A stretch of 64,000 bases of DNA from Copromyces sp. CBS 386.78 (taxonomy: Eukaryota; Ascomycota; Sordariomycetes; Sordariales; Sordariaceae). Positions 48,191 to 61,519 of the stretch are shown here, one piece after another. How positions within the stretch are numbered: the stretch's first letter is position 1; each line of letters starts with the position of its first letter. The stretch lies in contig MU839135.1 of NCBI GenBank assembly GCA_030685235.1, positions 186,001 to 250,000 of the forward strand, read 5' to 3'. A model generated the notes under the pieces. That model ran no database searches, had not been told where the DNA came from, and saw only the letters and a program-made list of their open reading frames with translations. Both the position numbers and the translations under genes were made by a program.

Positions 48191-49690
48191 TATAGGTAAA
48201 GATAGTCGATTTTAACGATACCAATTCTCCCAGCCCCCCCAGAAGCAACAACGGTGGCTCTAGCAATAGCGGTCCGTCTGTAAGTTTTCCCATATCTATC
48301 TTTTTCCCATATCTTTTTTATACTTCCTAATACTTCCCAATACTTCCTAATATATTGGAAATAGATATTAATAATCAGTAATGTTGTAGCGTCGTAATAT
48401 AATACGCGCGGAGGTCGCTACCTCTAAGACTAATATGCAAGCCTATAAGAGGAAGCCAGTATTCCCTCCGGACGAAGATATCGATGCGAACAATGAATTG
48501 TAGCGTAAGATTGAGCGCGAATCCTATTGGCACTTATTCCTTTGGGTAAAGAACGTTCCTGCTATATTAGTTACTATATAAAATAGTAGTAAAGATATAT
48601 ATTAATATTGTACTAGGGAGGCCGAGCGTATTAAAGCTCTATTGGGTCCGGATATTACTCCGGATAGCCGCTAGTAGGGCGATATGCGCGAGAAATTTTT
48701 AGACGACTAAAAACATTGTAAGGAGGAGGTATTAAAGGCTATAGAAGTAAGTAAATATTATTGCAATGATTTAAATAGTTGGATATTATTGTATAGTATA
48801 ATATTAAGATATTTATATATATATAGGTAGTTATAATAGCTCATTATAAGGTAGAGCCGTATAGTTCTCTTATCGATATCGAGAGCGAGCCTAGCGAGGC
48901 CCGTATTAAGCGGCTCGCCTATATTGCTTAGAATGTCGAGAATTTTTTTAAAGTCTGGTATTAGATGTCGAAGTATATCGATTACGATAGGTCCTCTAAC
49001 TTAGGTAAATTCTATATAGAGTATAAGTAAAAAAGAAGAAAAGAGAAAAGGGATAATAATACTAATACGCTCAAAGGATGTTTAAGGGCTTTACCGTCGA
49101 AATAATCGACTGCATCCGCGAGAAGTTTAAGGAGTAAGTTGAGTATAATCTAATATCTCAATATTTAATATTAACGATAGGATATATAGCATTAATAGGG
49201 GTATCGTAACTAGCGCCGGCAAGGAGAGGAGGGAGGACCTCTTCAAGTTCTATAATAAGGCTCCGTATAAGCCGGAGTTCGAGCATATCGATAAGGATTG
49301 CTTTTTTGAAATTTTTGAATCGAGAAAGTATAATAAGAAGCAGCGGAAGGATTATACCGCTACCGAGCAAGTTGCTTTGGGTAAGTTAAGAATACGAATG
49401 CTAATACCAATCTATTAGTAACAGGATTAATATTTTACAACTCGGTTCAAGATCGATACCCCGCCCCCCCCTCCCCCGAATCGGTCTCGTGGTGGTTCTA
49501 GTTCTAGTTCTAGTTTTAGTACTGGTACTATACTAGTTCTAGTATTGGCGGCGCTGGCGGCTCTAGCGGCTCTAGCAGCGGCTCTAGCGGCGAGGGCGGT
49601 AATTCTGGTATTAGTAGTTCTAATAGTAGTTTTAGTAGTAGTTCTAGCGGTGGCGGTGTTACTCCTATAATTGGTATATAAGGTATTGGT
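48190..49690 (+). pseudogene. RIP-mutated multi-exon gene of unknown family
   Basis: I do not recognise the family. A + strand frame can still be followed. A first segment reads DFNDTNSPSPPRSNNGGSSN and ends at a GTAAGT near 48280. After a possible intron a longer segment begins near 48400 and reads KRKPVFPPDEDIDANNEL, RKIERESYWHLFLWVKNVP and REAERIKALLGPDITPDSR. Another GTAAGT stands near 48747, after LKAIE. A third segment near 48840 reads AHYKVEPYSSLIDIES. The frame is interrupted only by TAG/TAA where Gln or Trp codons are plausible. A Ser/Gly/Thr low-complexity part lies at about 49490-49670. This pattern means a once-coding repeat killed by C-to-T/G-to-A mutation. It could be part of a transposon. 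Confidence 0.5.
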
Positions 49691-49974
49691 ATTCGTGTTC
49701 GCTGTCTGGTCGTAATGTAGTAGTCGGATTTTTTTGTATTTTTTCTTTTTCTTTTCTTTTTCTATATTTATTATATTAATATTTTTTTTCCTTTTAATAC
49801 TAACAGTTCGGCTCTCTTACCTTATTATAAATAATATATTATTTGGTAAATATATTTGAAGTTGAACGTGGTCGCGGTCAAAAGCGCGGCTCAAATCTAG
49901 GGGCGGCTCAAATCTAAGGGCGGCCCAAATTTATAGCAGGCTGTAGGGACTACTACTTTTTTAACCCACGACCA

Positions 49975-50169
49975 CTAGATTACCAAACTCTCCTTCAACG
50001 ACCTCTTTTTTTTCTTACCCGCACTACTTTTAAATCGTACAATATTAAAGGTATTTGCAAATTTAAATCTAGCGATACTATTAGCTATTTTTCCCCGCTT
50101 CGATAGGGCGTGCGCGCATTTTTGTATGTCGTTGAAATCGATTTTCAAATTCGTAGCTTTGCCCTGCAT
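49975..50169 (-). pseudogene. Short unassigned open frame in the AT-rich block
   Basis: 64 codons on the minus strand are open and less AT-biased than the surroundings (KIDFNDIQKCAHALSKRGK, then a basic tail GKKKKRSLK). It may be a fragment of a transposon gene or chance. No family is recognised. Confidence 0.25.
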
Positions 50170-50221
50170 TTTTCGCTCTCACCTTCAATTTATATTAAAA
50201 TAACTACCCCAATAATATAAG

Positions 50222-53200
50222 GAGAAAAGGATTCGGAAGGAATAAGCTAACATTATTAGCGGCCGCCGATAAGCGCGATACTAAAAGACGACTAGAATCC
50301 CCTATTATCGTAGGTCCCAATTAGAATTCTATCGTAAGCCCTAATTAACCCAAACGTCCTCGTTAAGGATATAGCTCGCAAAAAGACGATGAACCTACTA
50401 TATAGGCACCTATAGCTAATTATAAGGATAATTTAGGCCCTAATAAAGATAATAATTAACTATTACTTACGAAAGTAAGTTATCTTATCCCAAATCATTT
50501 TATAATATAGTATTAACCCGGTAATAAGAGTTCGATGAAGTAGATTTAGCCCGTACCCTAGTAAATATAGGGGTTAATAATAAAGATACTAGCGAGTTTA
50601 ACTTCGACCGTCTATTATTCGAAGAATTACGAAACTTAGCCGATTATTAAGATAATAGCGAGACCGATAATTTAAACGATATATCCAATAAAGTAGTTAT
50701 ATTAGACGATGACGATAATAATAACGACGACGATATTAACAATTTCTATCCTCCGCCGCCTCTAGTATATCTATCCGCTTTTGAATCGGATTCTAACGCT
50801 CAGAAAAATTATTTCCTAAAATTAATTATTATCGATATAATTCGGAAAAGTCAAGATATTAACGATTTCAAATAGGCGTTCGGTCTTTATTATATTCGAT
50901 ATAATGTTTCGAAATAGTAGTATACAACGTTGAAGGAGATCTTTAGTATCCTTCCCGATCCGAATAGTAAAATCGCTTTATTACTAAGTATTATTAATAC
51001 TTTAAAGCGTTATATTTAGGAAATATTACTATTATTAGAAATGCAGTTAATAATATTAGTATTAAATCCGAAGAAGGTATCGTTAACTAGATTTAATTGC
51101 GTTGTCGAAGTTGACGAAGAAGCGGCTAATAACCTAATATAAAAAATGTTCTATTTAAACCCTATTATATTTATCCGTCGTATACTAGTATTAAAAATAG
51201 CCGATAATATATATTTCAGCCTTACCTTACTAGTCGATTCCCCTACCTAGGTATATTATTCTTCCTAATAGGCCGGCTCTATTCGTACTATATTTAGGAA
51301 GTACGCCTACTATAGATAAAAGGATAATGAGCCTAGAAATCTAGTTTTTCTAAGGGATTTTATCGACTTTAAATACGCTAATTTAATATATTACTGCCGA
51401 CGAGATAGAGTAGATAAGGATATAAATAAATTTTATACCGGCTAAATTCTCGAAGTTTAAAAAGACGAATACGAATCGACCTATAATCTATATAATATTT
51501 TTACCGCTAAGGAGAGGGAAGATTCGACTACCCCTAATTTAAACCCGAATATTATATAAGGGAAGAAGGGAATAATTATTTTAATTGTAGGCCGATTTTA
51601 GAAAGTAGAAACCCTAGTCTATAGCTTCGAATTAAAGAATATAAAGCTAAAAGTCGATTTATATAGCGAATAACCCTTTATTAAAGGGGAGTATATTTTA
51701 ATTATAGACCTACGCGAATTTATATTAGAAGATATAATTGTAGGCTATAATTATAATAAAGCATTCTAATTCGACTTAGCGTTTAGCTCCTTATATCCCT
51801 ACTTTAATAATATTTTCCCTCCGGATATTAATTTCCCCGTTCGCTATATATATAATAAAAAGAAAAGTTTTATCCTTCTAACCTATAAAGTATCTTTAGT
51901 ACTAGGCTTACTAGAGATATAGATTTTCCAATATAGTATTTTTATTAAACAATTCGTACAAAATCCTATATTCTCTATTTTAATACCGATTATAGTATTT
52001 ACCAATAGCTTTATATTATATTGGGTAATATACAAATTATTAATAAGCATATATATTTAATTTATCTTTCTACTTAAAAAGGAATATACTAAATAGTATA
52101 ATATTTTCCCAGTTACCCTAAGCCTATATAAATCCAATTTCGTAGAAATTATAAAAGTATTAAAACTCTTTAGAATATTAGACTATAAAAATAATATATT
52201 TATATAGATCGAAGGTAAAAAAGTCCTCTTATATACTCCTATTATTATATTCGTCGGAAATATATTATAATAATAGGAAAATAGTAGGATTTTATCGTAG
52301 TCGGCTAATAAAGGTTATTGGAATTATGAAATTTCGAAGGTAGATCGGGCTAATTTATAATACAATATTATCGAATATAAGTATACTTATTACGAAATTG
52401 AACGCCAACGTATATATTTATAATAATGGTTAATTAAAATAGCGAAAAGTCGGTATTTTAATAAAATAAGTATTTTAATCGATCCGTCGCTAATAATATA
52501 CGTTACGCTTATATTAAATCTTATCGGCGGTAGACTTACTAATGCCGTATACTTAGAATTCGGTATCATTACAAAAATACTATACTAAATTATCGTCGAC
52601 TAAATACTAATAAAAAGTATAATAATCGAATATTATTAAATACTTAAACGTATACTATATCCGCCAGGCTAGAATAGAGTACAATCCTTATACTATATTC
52701 TATAGTATTCGTTATCGGAGCATACTCGATAGTCTATCTATATACTAATTTTATTTATAATTTAGTTGAAAGACTATTATTTTAAAGCACTACTCGTAAA
52801 GGCCTTAAAAGGCATATTTAAAGACTAAATCGACGACAGACAATTTAATAATATAAGATTAGTACTATACAGCCGTATTATATTATATTGCCTATCTAGC
52901 ATTATTAAAATTAATTCGATAGTTTTAATAGATGACCCGGAATTATACTGGTTAAATGCTATATACTAATATATAGTGTTTAATCGAAAGGTCTTCTAGA
53001 AGTTGTATAGAGCCGCCGCTAATATAGTAAACGCAACACTTGGTATAAGAGCCCAAGCTGCTGCTAGAGCCCGTTGTACTTCTATTATTGTAAGCGCCGC
53101 TGCCACCGCCCTTGGCGATGCCGACGATATAGTATCGATTATGGAAGAGTTATTGGGTATATCAATTAACGATAATATTAACGTCGGCCGACTGACAACT

Positions 53201-53534
53201 ACCTAAAAGGCTACCAAATTTCGACAATGGGCGGCGAGACCTAACGTTTATATCGGCTTATACTATAGGGAAGTGAAGGAACGATATGGATTTATTTCTT
53301 TGCTTATGGTATTGTATCTAGAAACGAAGTACAAGTAAGTTAGCTAGTCTCCCCTAGGTAATGTCGATGACCGAAAATTAATATAGGTAATACGTACCTT
53401 TTATAGATTGTTTAAGAACTTAGTCGTTAAGACTAATTATAAAAACCCGGAGAAGGACCTGTTTATATATGAGAACATAGTCTAAACCGTCCGTATAATT
53501 CTTATAGACGGCCTTACATTCAATGAACCGGATA
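50222..53534 (+). pseudogene. RIP-degraded transposase-like gene of a large fungal transposon-associated family
   Basis: The + strand carries one long protein remnant with stops at expected Gln/Trp sites. Followed in order: an acidic N-part (about 50540-50800), KEIFSILPDPNSKIALLLS (about 50935-51000), SNFVEIIKVLKLFRILD (about 52130-52190), QENSRILS-SANKGYWNYE (about 52280-52330), YPPG-NRVQS and YSLSEHTR-SI (about 52660-52740), a cleaner Ala-rich stretch (53003-53206), and NVYIGLYYREVKERYG (about 53248-53295). From memory of fungal protein families this layout fits a widespread class of large transposase-like proteins, possibly related to Plavaka/KDZ or CACTA transposases. That link is an inference. 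It is broken at 53535-53539 by the gypsy element and may continue at 63250. Terminal inverted repeats were not found. Confidence 0.5.
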
Positions 53535-53539
53535 TTATA
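53535..53539 (+). repeat. Target-site duplication TTATA, left copy
   Basis: TTATA lies directly before the left LTR and is repeated at 63250-63254 directly after the right LTR. The AT-rich setting makes a 5-bp match less telling than for the first element. Confidence 0.6.
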
Positions 53540-53728
53540 ATGCGTAGCTTCCCGCATAGAGGGACCCCCCTACCTACTGCGCTTGACGTAAGGTAGGTAT
53601 ACATTATATATACATATATATATAGCCGTGCGCATTAACGTACTAATTCTAAATCTCTCCTAAAATTAATAACAATATTATAATTACATTAACGTACTAC
53701 GCTAATCTCATTACACGGTTTCCATATA
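53540..53728 (+). repeat. 5' LTR of the nested gypsy element
   Basis: 189 bp, matching 63061-63249 without gaps; differences are transitions only. It starts ATGCGTAG and ends CATATA, which the partner shows as CATGCA. A start one base later (TGCG) would give a TG...CA LTR, but then the flanking duplication is less clean. Confidence 0.88.
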
Positions 53729-56560
53729 TTAATAATAGCTATAACTTCGTTTAAATAAAAATCTTTCCAAAATTTACAATTGTATACCAAAAGCGCTAAC
53801 GATTCGTTATCACGTTAATTATTATAGGCTAATAGAATTTCGGACAATTTAAATATTATCTAATTAAAATAATATATTCCCGTATTAACCCCTATTAATT
53901 ACGTAACTATACTTCCGCTAAAACGAATTATCCCTATTGCCGTTAAAATCGTATTAAACGCGTTCTACCGGTTTAAAGTACCCTCGTAACCTACCCGTTA
54001 ATTAAAATATTACAAATAATTAATTCTTATTAACGAGAAGTATTATAATTTCCTTCTTAATTAAAAAACAACCGCCCTCCCTCTTATTCGTCCCTAATTA
54101 GCTTACTTAGAGTAATATATACCTTTTTCTTATAATTAAACGAATCCCCGTTATTTTACTCCCTTATTTCTCTCCTTCGATAATTTTTAGTATTTTTTAG
54201 CTACGACCAAGCATTTACATTAATAATACCCTATATATTAGATTAATATATTCTTATTCGTCGCCTTTCTTAGTTTAAAGACTATTGCTTCAATAAATTT
54301 ATTATAATTAATCTATTATTTAACTCTTCTTTTAAAATTTATAACGATTTTATTACTAAGTTTTTTAATTACGAGAAGACCCGCTTTAATACGGCCGCTA
54401 AATTTATAAATTAAGAAGTAGTTTATTAATTTAACCCTACTTAATTATATAATATAAATAAACTAGTAAAAGCCTTTAAGGACGTTGAAATCTACGTATA
54501 CGTTCGTAGCCGATTCCCTACTCTTACTTATTAAATTAAATAATTATATTAATTAATTAACCGAGAAATTAATATTTTTAATGTATTTAATTCGCTATTA
54601 ACGTTATATATTAATAAATTACCTACCGTTACTAACTTCCTTCAATAAATCCCCCGAAGTATAAGACTTATTACCCGCCAAATTTTTCGTTAGTTCTCTA
54701 TCTCCTTAAAGCTATTTTAAATTCCTAAACTCTTCCCGAGCGCTTTTCTAACTAAATTTAATATACTTTCCCTTATATAAAGGATTCTTACTATATAACT
54801 ATACCTCTTTACCGAATTAATAGATTCGGAACAATAGTAACGAGCTTTAAAGAAGAACTATAATATATAGCCTTTATTAAAACTCTTCAATATTTGCGTA
54901 TTTAATCGATAATAAGTAAAATAATTTAAATAAACCTTCCGTATATTTTAAATATTCTAGCCTACTAGATTATTTAACCTTACTAATAATATATTAAATT
55001 AATAACTATTCTAATTCGTTAATATTCCTAGTATTAAAGAACCGTTATTCTTACCTCCTCCCTAAACTTTTAAAAACATTAATTAATTAAATATTACCCA
55101 ATTAAATAACAATATTCAATGCTCCTTTAATATAAGTTCCTATAGATAATTATAAAGTTTTAATACTTTTATTATAAAAATAAAGGGCCCTACTATTAAC
55201 TTTATAACTAATATATTAAAATTAATAAAAATTTTTATTAACGCTAATAATCCCGTTTCAACTTTTAAAATAATTTAAATCGGGTATTTTAACCCCGAGG
55301 TTAAGGTGTAGGGTAATAATGCGTTAATTATAATAAATAATAACGTTTACTATAATAATATTACTGTATTTTAGGATTCCGTCGTTACGAATATAAATGA
55401 CGAAGGTAAATGAAACTATATTAAAAAAAACCTCTATTAACTCCTTCGAAATATAGTCTAATAATAGTATACCGCCTAAATCTCCGACTAAAAGCGCCTT
55501 AAACTTCGTTAATCATTCGATAACTAGAAAGCCGCTCTATTCGAATTATTTAATATAAACTCAATAAAAACGGCTAATAAGCTTGTAATTTATATATATT
55601 TTAAAGACAACTACTTTAATAGTAAATCGTTTAAAGCGTACGTAATAATTCGTATACGGTTCGTAAAGATATTCGGTATTATAGCGGATATATAATTCAA
55701 AACCTAAGTCTTTATTAATCTTTATTCCGGATTACAATAAATTTACCTTTAACCCTCTAATATTAGAAAACTATATAAATAGATTAATACTGCTGAATTA
55801 ATAATTAAAATATATATTAATTTATTAAACTATAAGCCGTATACGATATTTTATATATTGCTTACGATAAGTACTAACGCCGGTTCTAAGACTATTAAAA
55901 TTAACTATATATCTATTAATAACGTAAATAACGCTACCAACGCCTTTATTAGCTATAATTCGTATAGACTTAAATATAAAAATAGAAATAAAGAAAAGTA
56001 AATAAGTAAAAATAAATTAAGCGGAGGTAATAATAGGAACGTTAGAAGTGGTAACAAGAACGTTAAAAGTAATAATAAGAACGTTAGAAGCGGTTATAAG
56101 AATATTAGAAGAAGTAATAAGGATAATAGAGGTGGCAAAAGTAATTAAAATAAATAGGAAAAGCAAGGATATTAGTATAAAAGAATAATATAGAGATTAG
56201 GAAAGCTATTAAAGTATTATATTAAACCGTTTAAAAAGATATTTAAAAAATAAGTAAAACCGCGTAGGGATAAAGAGTAGGGATATATAAGAAAAGAGTT
56301 TATTAACGAAGATAATAGTAATAGAAAAGAGGTAGAAGATTATTTAAAGGAATATAATTATATTTTTAATAGAGAAATTTCTAATAAAGAGGAGGAATTA
56401 ATTTATAATTAAAAGGAAGAGGATAATACTATTATATTTATTTATTCGTCGGCCCCCGTTAAGGGTAACCTTCGTTATATTTATTAGAAGTATAACTTCG
56501 GTTTCGAAAATTAAAAAACTTTAATAATATATATATTATTAAATATTTATAATTTAAAAA
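53729..56560 (+). pseudogene. RIP-degraded Gag-like region of the nested element
   Basis: An AT-rich internal part before pol, with no strong motif. From about 56030 to 56150 it has Asn/Gly/Arg/Lys units (N-V-R-S-G-N-K type), as in a basic nucleic-acid-binding Gag tail. At about 56480-56550 a remnant Y-x2-Y-x8-TL pattern may be a C2H2-type finger whose Cys codons became Tyr. Assignment as Gag rests mainly on position. Confidence 0.45.
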
Positions 56561-56569
56561 GAAAGAAAA

Positions 56570-59500
56570 AACCACCCCCAACGTTAAAACCGAAGTTTAG
56601 CGAAGCGGAATTACTAGAAAAGCTTTAATTCGCCAAATTTAAAATAAGAGACGTCGTAGAGGCAAGACCGATACTTCTATTAAATAACGGATACGTTAAA
56701 CGGAATTTATACTATAAGATTAGGATTAAAATCGGCACCGAAACCGATACGGTATATATTAATTTTAATTATTCGACGATAATAATTAACAAACGCTTTC
56801 TTAAAAAATATTAGCCAAACGTAGAAATCGTTAAAACGCTACTTCGCTTAATAAATAGAATTAATAAAAGTAAAATAATTATTAACGAGTAAATTACTAT
56901 TACCTTCTAAATCCTAAATATTGTTAATAATATTAAAATATTAAGTCAATTTTCTATTATAATATAATTAACCCTAGGGCTCAACCCAAATATACTATTC
57001 GGCACTAAATTCCTTAACCCTAACTAGGCTATTATTAACTATCTATATTAAAATATCACCCTTAAATCCTATAAGGACCTCATTATTCTATTCAAATACA
57101 TATCGAAATTAATACTAATCCGGCGCCGCGTAGTTACGCTAGCCAAAACCGTTATCCCACTACGTTCTACTATACAAATCCCAATTAACTATAAAAACCT
57201 TCCCAAAATTAATATTAACGGATCCCCCCGCGAATATATATTCTATAAAATCGTTAACAAAACTATTAATTAGCTAGTATATTCGGAATCCGTCAAAACT
57301 ATTACCATTTCAAATATAACAGACACCTATAAAACCATTGGCCGTAAAAAGAAGGTTAGTATTATCGAAGACTTTAAAGACGATAGTTATATCTTCGCTA
57401 ATTAAGAAAAAACTATATTAATCAACCTAATAACTGATATTATTATAGCCGAATCCTTCGTCTTTAATAAAATTGTAAATAAATTAGTATAAACCGACGA
57501 AAATAACGTCTACAAAATATTTAATAAAATATTTAAAATAAATAACCTTAGAATTAAAAACCCTACCCTTAAACCCGAAGAAAAGGAAAAGAGGCACGTT
57601 AAATTAATAGTAAAATTCAACGCTTTAAATATATTTTGTAACCCCTTTAAACCGAAATCTCCTACAATTAAAATTAGTAAGAAAGTAAAGCCTACTAAGC
57701 CCGAATTAATACCCCGTACTAAAAAAAATTTCCCTATTTTTAATAATATCGTTAATAATAATCCTAAAAATACCACCAACCCTATCCAACTATATAATCT
57801 ACTTAGAAAACCCCTTCCTAAAGTATTAGAAAATTATAAAGAATTAGGAATAAGAAGGTTAAAGGGAGTCCCTACTATATAAATTAAAAATAACGTTCGT
57901 ATTACTAATATTAATTATAAATTAATTAAATAATTAAAGAAAATTATTAACAACTTTAAATATTAAAACGGCGAAAATATAATTAAAATAAACAAAGACG
58001 AACACTTATATATTAATTTAATAGAAAAATAGTAAAATAAGAAAATAGGAGCGAAGCCCTATAAATTAGGCCTAGAAGAATAGAAAATAATTAATAACAT
58101 CTTCGGCAAACTTTATAAATAAAGTAAATTATTATTTATAAAATACCCTACCCCATTTAATTACCCAATCTTCGTAGTCTAGAAAATCGTTAATAAAATT
58201 AAAAAAGGCAAGGTAATAATTAACCTCAAAACCTTTAACCGTATAATTATCCCGGACGCCTACCTACTACTAAACTAAAAAGAAATTATTAACGTACTTA
58301 TCAGCTATATATTTTTTACCGCTTTCAACGCATCGGCTTTCTTCTATTAATTACCTATTTAATTCCGGTATTAGAACCATATAGTTTTAATTACCTATCA
58401 AAATCTTAAAATTAATCTAATTATATTAATAGGCTTCAAAAACTCGCCCTTTTATATTTAACAATTTATAAATAAATATTTAATTAAATATAAATACTTC
58501 TGCCGCGCCTATATTAACAACGTAATTATCTTCAGCAAAACAGCGGAAGAGTACATTAAATATATTTGTAAAGTATTAACGGTCTTTTAAACTATTAACC
58601 TTAGAATTAACCCTTAAAAATCCTTTTTCGGATTCCCTTCGGTAAAGCTATTAGGATTTTATATTAACAATTTTAATTTATCTATAATAACTAATAAAAT
58701 AGAAACTTTAACTAAATTTAAAATACCTTCCACCTTTAACGATCTAAAAATATATTTAGGCCTAATAAAATTCCTAAGATAATTTATCCCCTTTTATAAG
58801 CAAAAGGCGGAACTTTTAGAAGAAAGGAAAATAATAATATTAAAAATTGGCTGCCAAAACAGCGCCCTACCTATAAATAAATTAAAAGCAGTTAGAAAAA
58901 ACTATATTTCTAAGGCTAAATTCACCCCAACCAAGCGAGAAAAGGAGGCTTTTCGTATCCTCTAAGATTATTTAATAAAGACTATTTACTTCGCGTATTA
59001 AAACCTAAATTATATACCTTTTATCAAAATTAACGTATTAAAACGGGGTATCGGCGTTATAGCCTTTTACATCGAAAATATTAATATAAATTAAAACAGA
59101 AGAAGTATCCCTATTAATAAAATCTCACCAATCTTATATATTAGCTATAAATTAACGAAAATAAAATAGAAATACTAGCCGACCAAAATAAAAATTGCAA
59201 ATTTAATATAAATAATCAAAAAATTCAAAATATAATTCTAATCCTTAAAGTATACTATAATTATACTTATAAATTATAAAGTAATATTAAGTATCGTTAA
59301 ATAAACCTTCTTTAAAATTACTAACGTTATAAAATTCAACCCTCATTTAATACTAATATCGACTATATTAATACAATTCAAACTAAATATTCAATATATC
59401 CTTAATAAAATAAATTTCATACCCGACGCCTTATCCCGCCTCCTAATAATTAATAACAATTCAAAAAATAAAAATCTATTAAAGGCCGAATTTAACGATA

Positions 59501-61060
59501 TTTAAAAAGAGGGTTTTATAATTACCGTCGTCGAAATAGAGCCAGATTTTAAATAGAAAATTATTAACGGCTATAAAACTAACTTTAAATATATTAAGAT
59601 TATTAATTTCGTTAATAAAAAGAAAACTTTCTATTAAGCGGATCCAATTAAGCCGCCTATAATTAAAAGAATACCCTTCGATATATAGGACGACTTACTA
59701 TTCTACCGTACTATAAAGTATTAGTAGCGGCTATACGTACTAAACGCCTACGTTAAAGATATATTATATATAATTCACAATTCGAAATACTATTTTAATA
59801 TTAATAAAATAATTAAAAACTTAACTTCCTATTTATTCTCTAAAATAACAAAGAAAATTAGGGATTACGTTTAATATTACCCCGAATGCTTTAAAAACGC
59901 TACTTTAAAGAAGAAACTCCTTAGCAAACTTAATCCTATTAATATACCGCCTATCCTAAATTATATTATTATAATCGATTTCGTAGTCGTATTACCTATA
60001 TATTTTTAAAATAAGATCTTTAAAGTCCTAGAAGGTAATTTTAATATAATTATAACGGTTAGTAGCAAATATAATAAACATACTCTTTATATTCTAAAAT
60101 AAATAATATAAATAATAAAATAATAGGGTATAACGTTAGCCACTTACTTTCTATTATATAATTAGGGTTTACCTTCCATTATTATTTCTAATAAAGACCC
60201 TAAATTCATATCCGATTTCTAATAGGGAATATTCAAAATAATAAATATTAAACTTTTAATATCTACTACTTACTACGCCTAAATAAATAATTTATTAAAG
60301 AGAAAGAACTAAATAATTAAAATTACTATTAAATTCTATATCGTAATTAACGAAGTACCTTAATTAAATATCCTCCTAATATTATAATTTAATTTTAATA
60401 TAATATATACTAAGGTTATTAGCAAGTCCTTAATCGAATTACTAATAAGATTTAAACCTTGTACCCCATTAGATATAGTATTTAACTTTAAAGATAAATT
60501 TAACGTTAAGGTAATCTATATACTAAACTATTTTAAAGTAGAGATAATTATCGTTTACGTAGTAGCCGTAGCCAAAATAAAATACAATAAAAAAATAATA
60601 CCGGCTAAATTTAAAGTTGGAAATTAAGTATATTTGCGACTATATTATAGTTACTATTTATTAGGAAAGCCCCTAAAGAAGTAATCTTAATAAAGAGTAG
60701 GATTTTTTAAAGTTATTAGCGTTAAAGGACTATTAGCGGTCGAATTTAATTTCCTAACCAATTAGAAAAATTACTATACCGTATTAATTATATAATTAGT
60801 ACCCGCTCCCGTTAAAAAAGATCCTTTCAGTTATCGTCTTTAAAATTTAAATAAAATCGTTAAAAAAAATATAAATAACGACGAGCAATACGAAATTAAT
60901 AAAATTCTTAATTGGCGTACAAATTTCAAGTATAATCGCCCAATTTTTAAATACCTCGTTAAATAAAAAAGATACTAGAATTAATAAAATTTATATATAT
61001 TACGTCCTACCCTTTTATAAAACGTATTAAACCTATTCTATAAATATAATAATATTTATC
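56570..61060 (+). pseudogene. RIP-degraded Pol polyprotein (PR-RT-RH-IN-chromodomain) of the nested element
   Basis: Conserved Ty3/gypsy blocks are readable on the + strand. The protease remnant reads YSTIIINKRFLKK (about 56770-56810), where the catalytic Asp codon now codes Asn. RT has FFTAFNASAFFY-LP (about 58310-58360) and YINNVIIFSKTAEE (58512), for the YIDD box. RNase H has KRGIGVIAFY and SYKLTKIK. The integrase zinc region has YYPECFKNAT (about 59875-59905, Cys-to-Tyr at one ligand), and its core reads IIIDFVVVLP then ISNKDPKFISDF (about 60190). FKV..VYLRL and GFFKVISVKGLLAVEF (GPY/F) follow. The chromodomain is YEINKILNWRTNFKYNRPIF, YLVK-KRY (about 60890-60980). Asp-to-Asn and Cys-to-Tyr at catalytic sites are the expected G-to-A products. 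Confidence 0.9.
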
Positions 61061-61394
61061 CTATTAATAAGAAGGAGTTTAAATTTAAAAAATTAAAAAA
61101 AGAGAGAAAAGCTATTACAATATAGGAAGAACCTTTAAAAGAATAAGGAAGGGAGGTTATTAAAATTCTTAAATCTAATATCGAAATAAGGTTTCCCTTA
61201 TATCGCGCTTAAGGCCGCGTTTTTATCCCGTTTCCCTACCCTACCTTTCTACAAGAATTTACTACTTTACCATATTATTTTGCAATTTATATAGCGAAAT
61301 CTTATTAAATTCTCGTAATTCTCCCCCGTAACCTCGTATTACTTTCGAATATTTATAAATTACCCTACTTTCCTTCTATTTATCTTACTCCCTT

Positions 61395-61451
61395 TCGTTT
61401 ATATATACTCTTTCTCTCTCCCTCTCTCTTTTTCTCTCTTTCTCCCTCTTA
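61395..61451 (+). repeat. Pyrimidine (CT)-rich low-complexity tract
   Basis: CTCTTT/CTCCCT-type simple sequence on the + strand, between the Pol chromodomain and the extra frame of the nested element. It could be a promoter or splice tract for that frame. Confidence 0.7.
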
Positions 61452-61519
61452 TACCTACTATTATTCTTTCCTAAATTCGACTAATATATATAATAACTAC
61501 TTATAATATTCGACGAACT

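Noticed and set aside
57510..57779. 89-codon hydrophobic minus-strand frame in the nested element
   Set aside because: Antisense of pol; the Leu/Phe/Ile bias comes from AT-rich RIP sequence, not a membrane protein.
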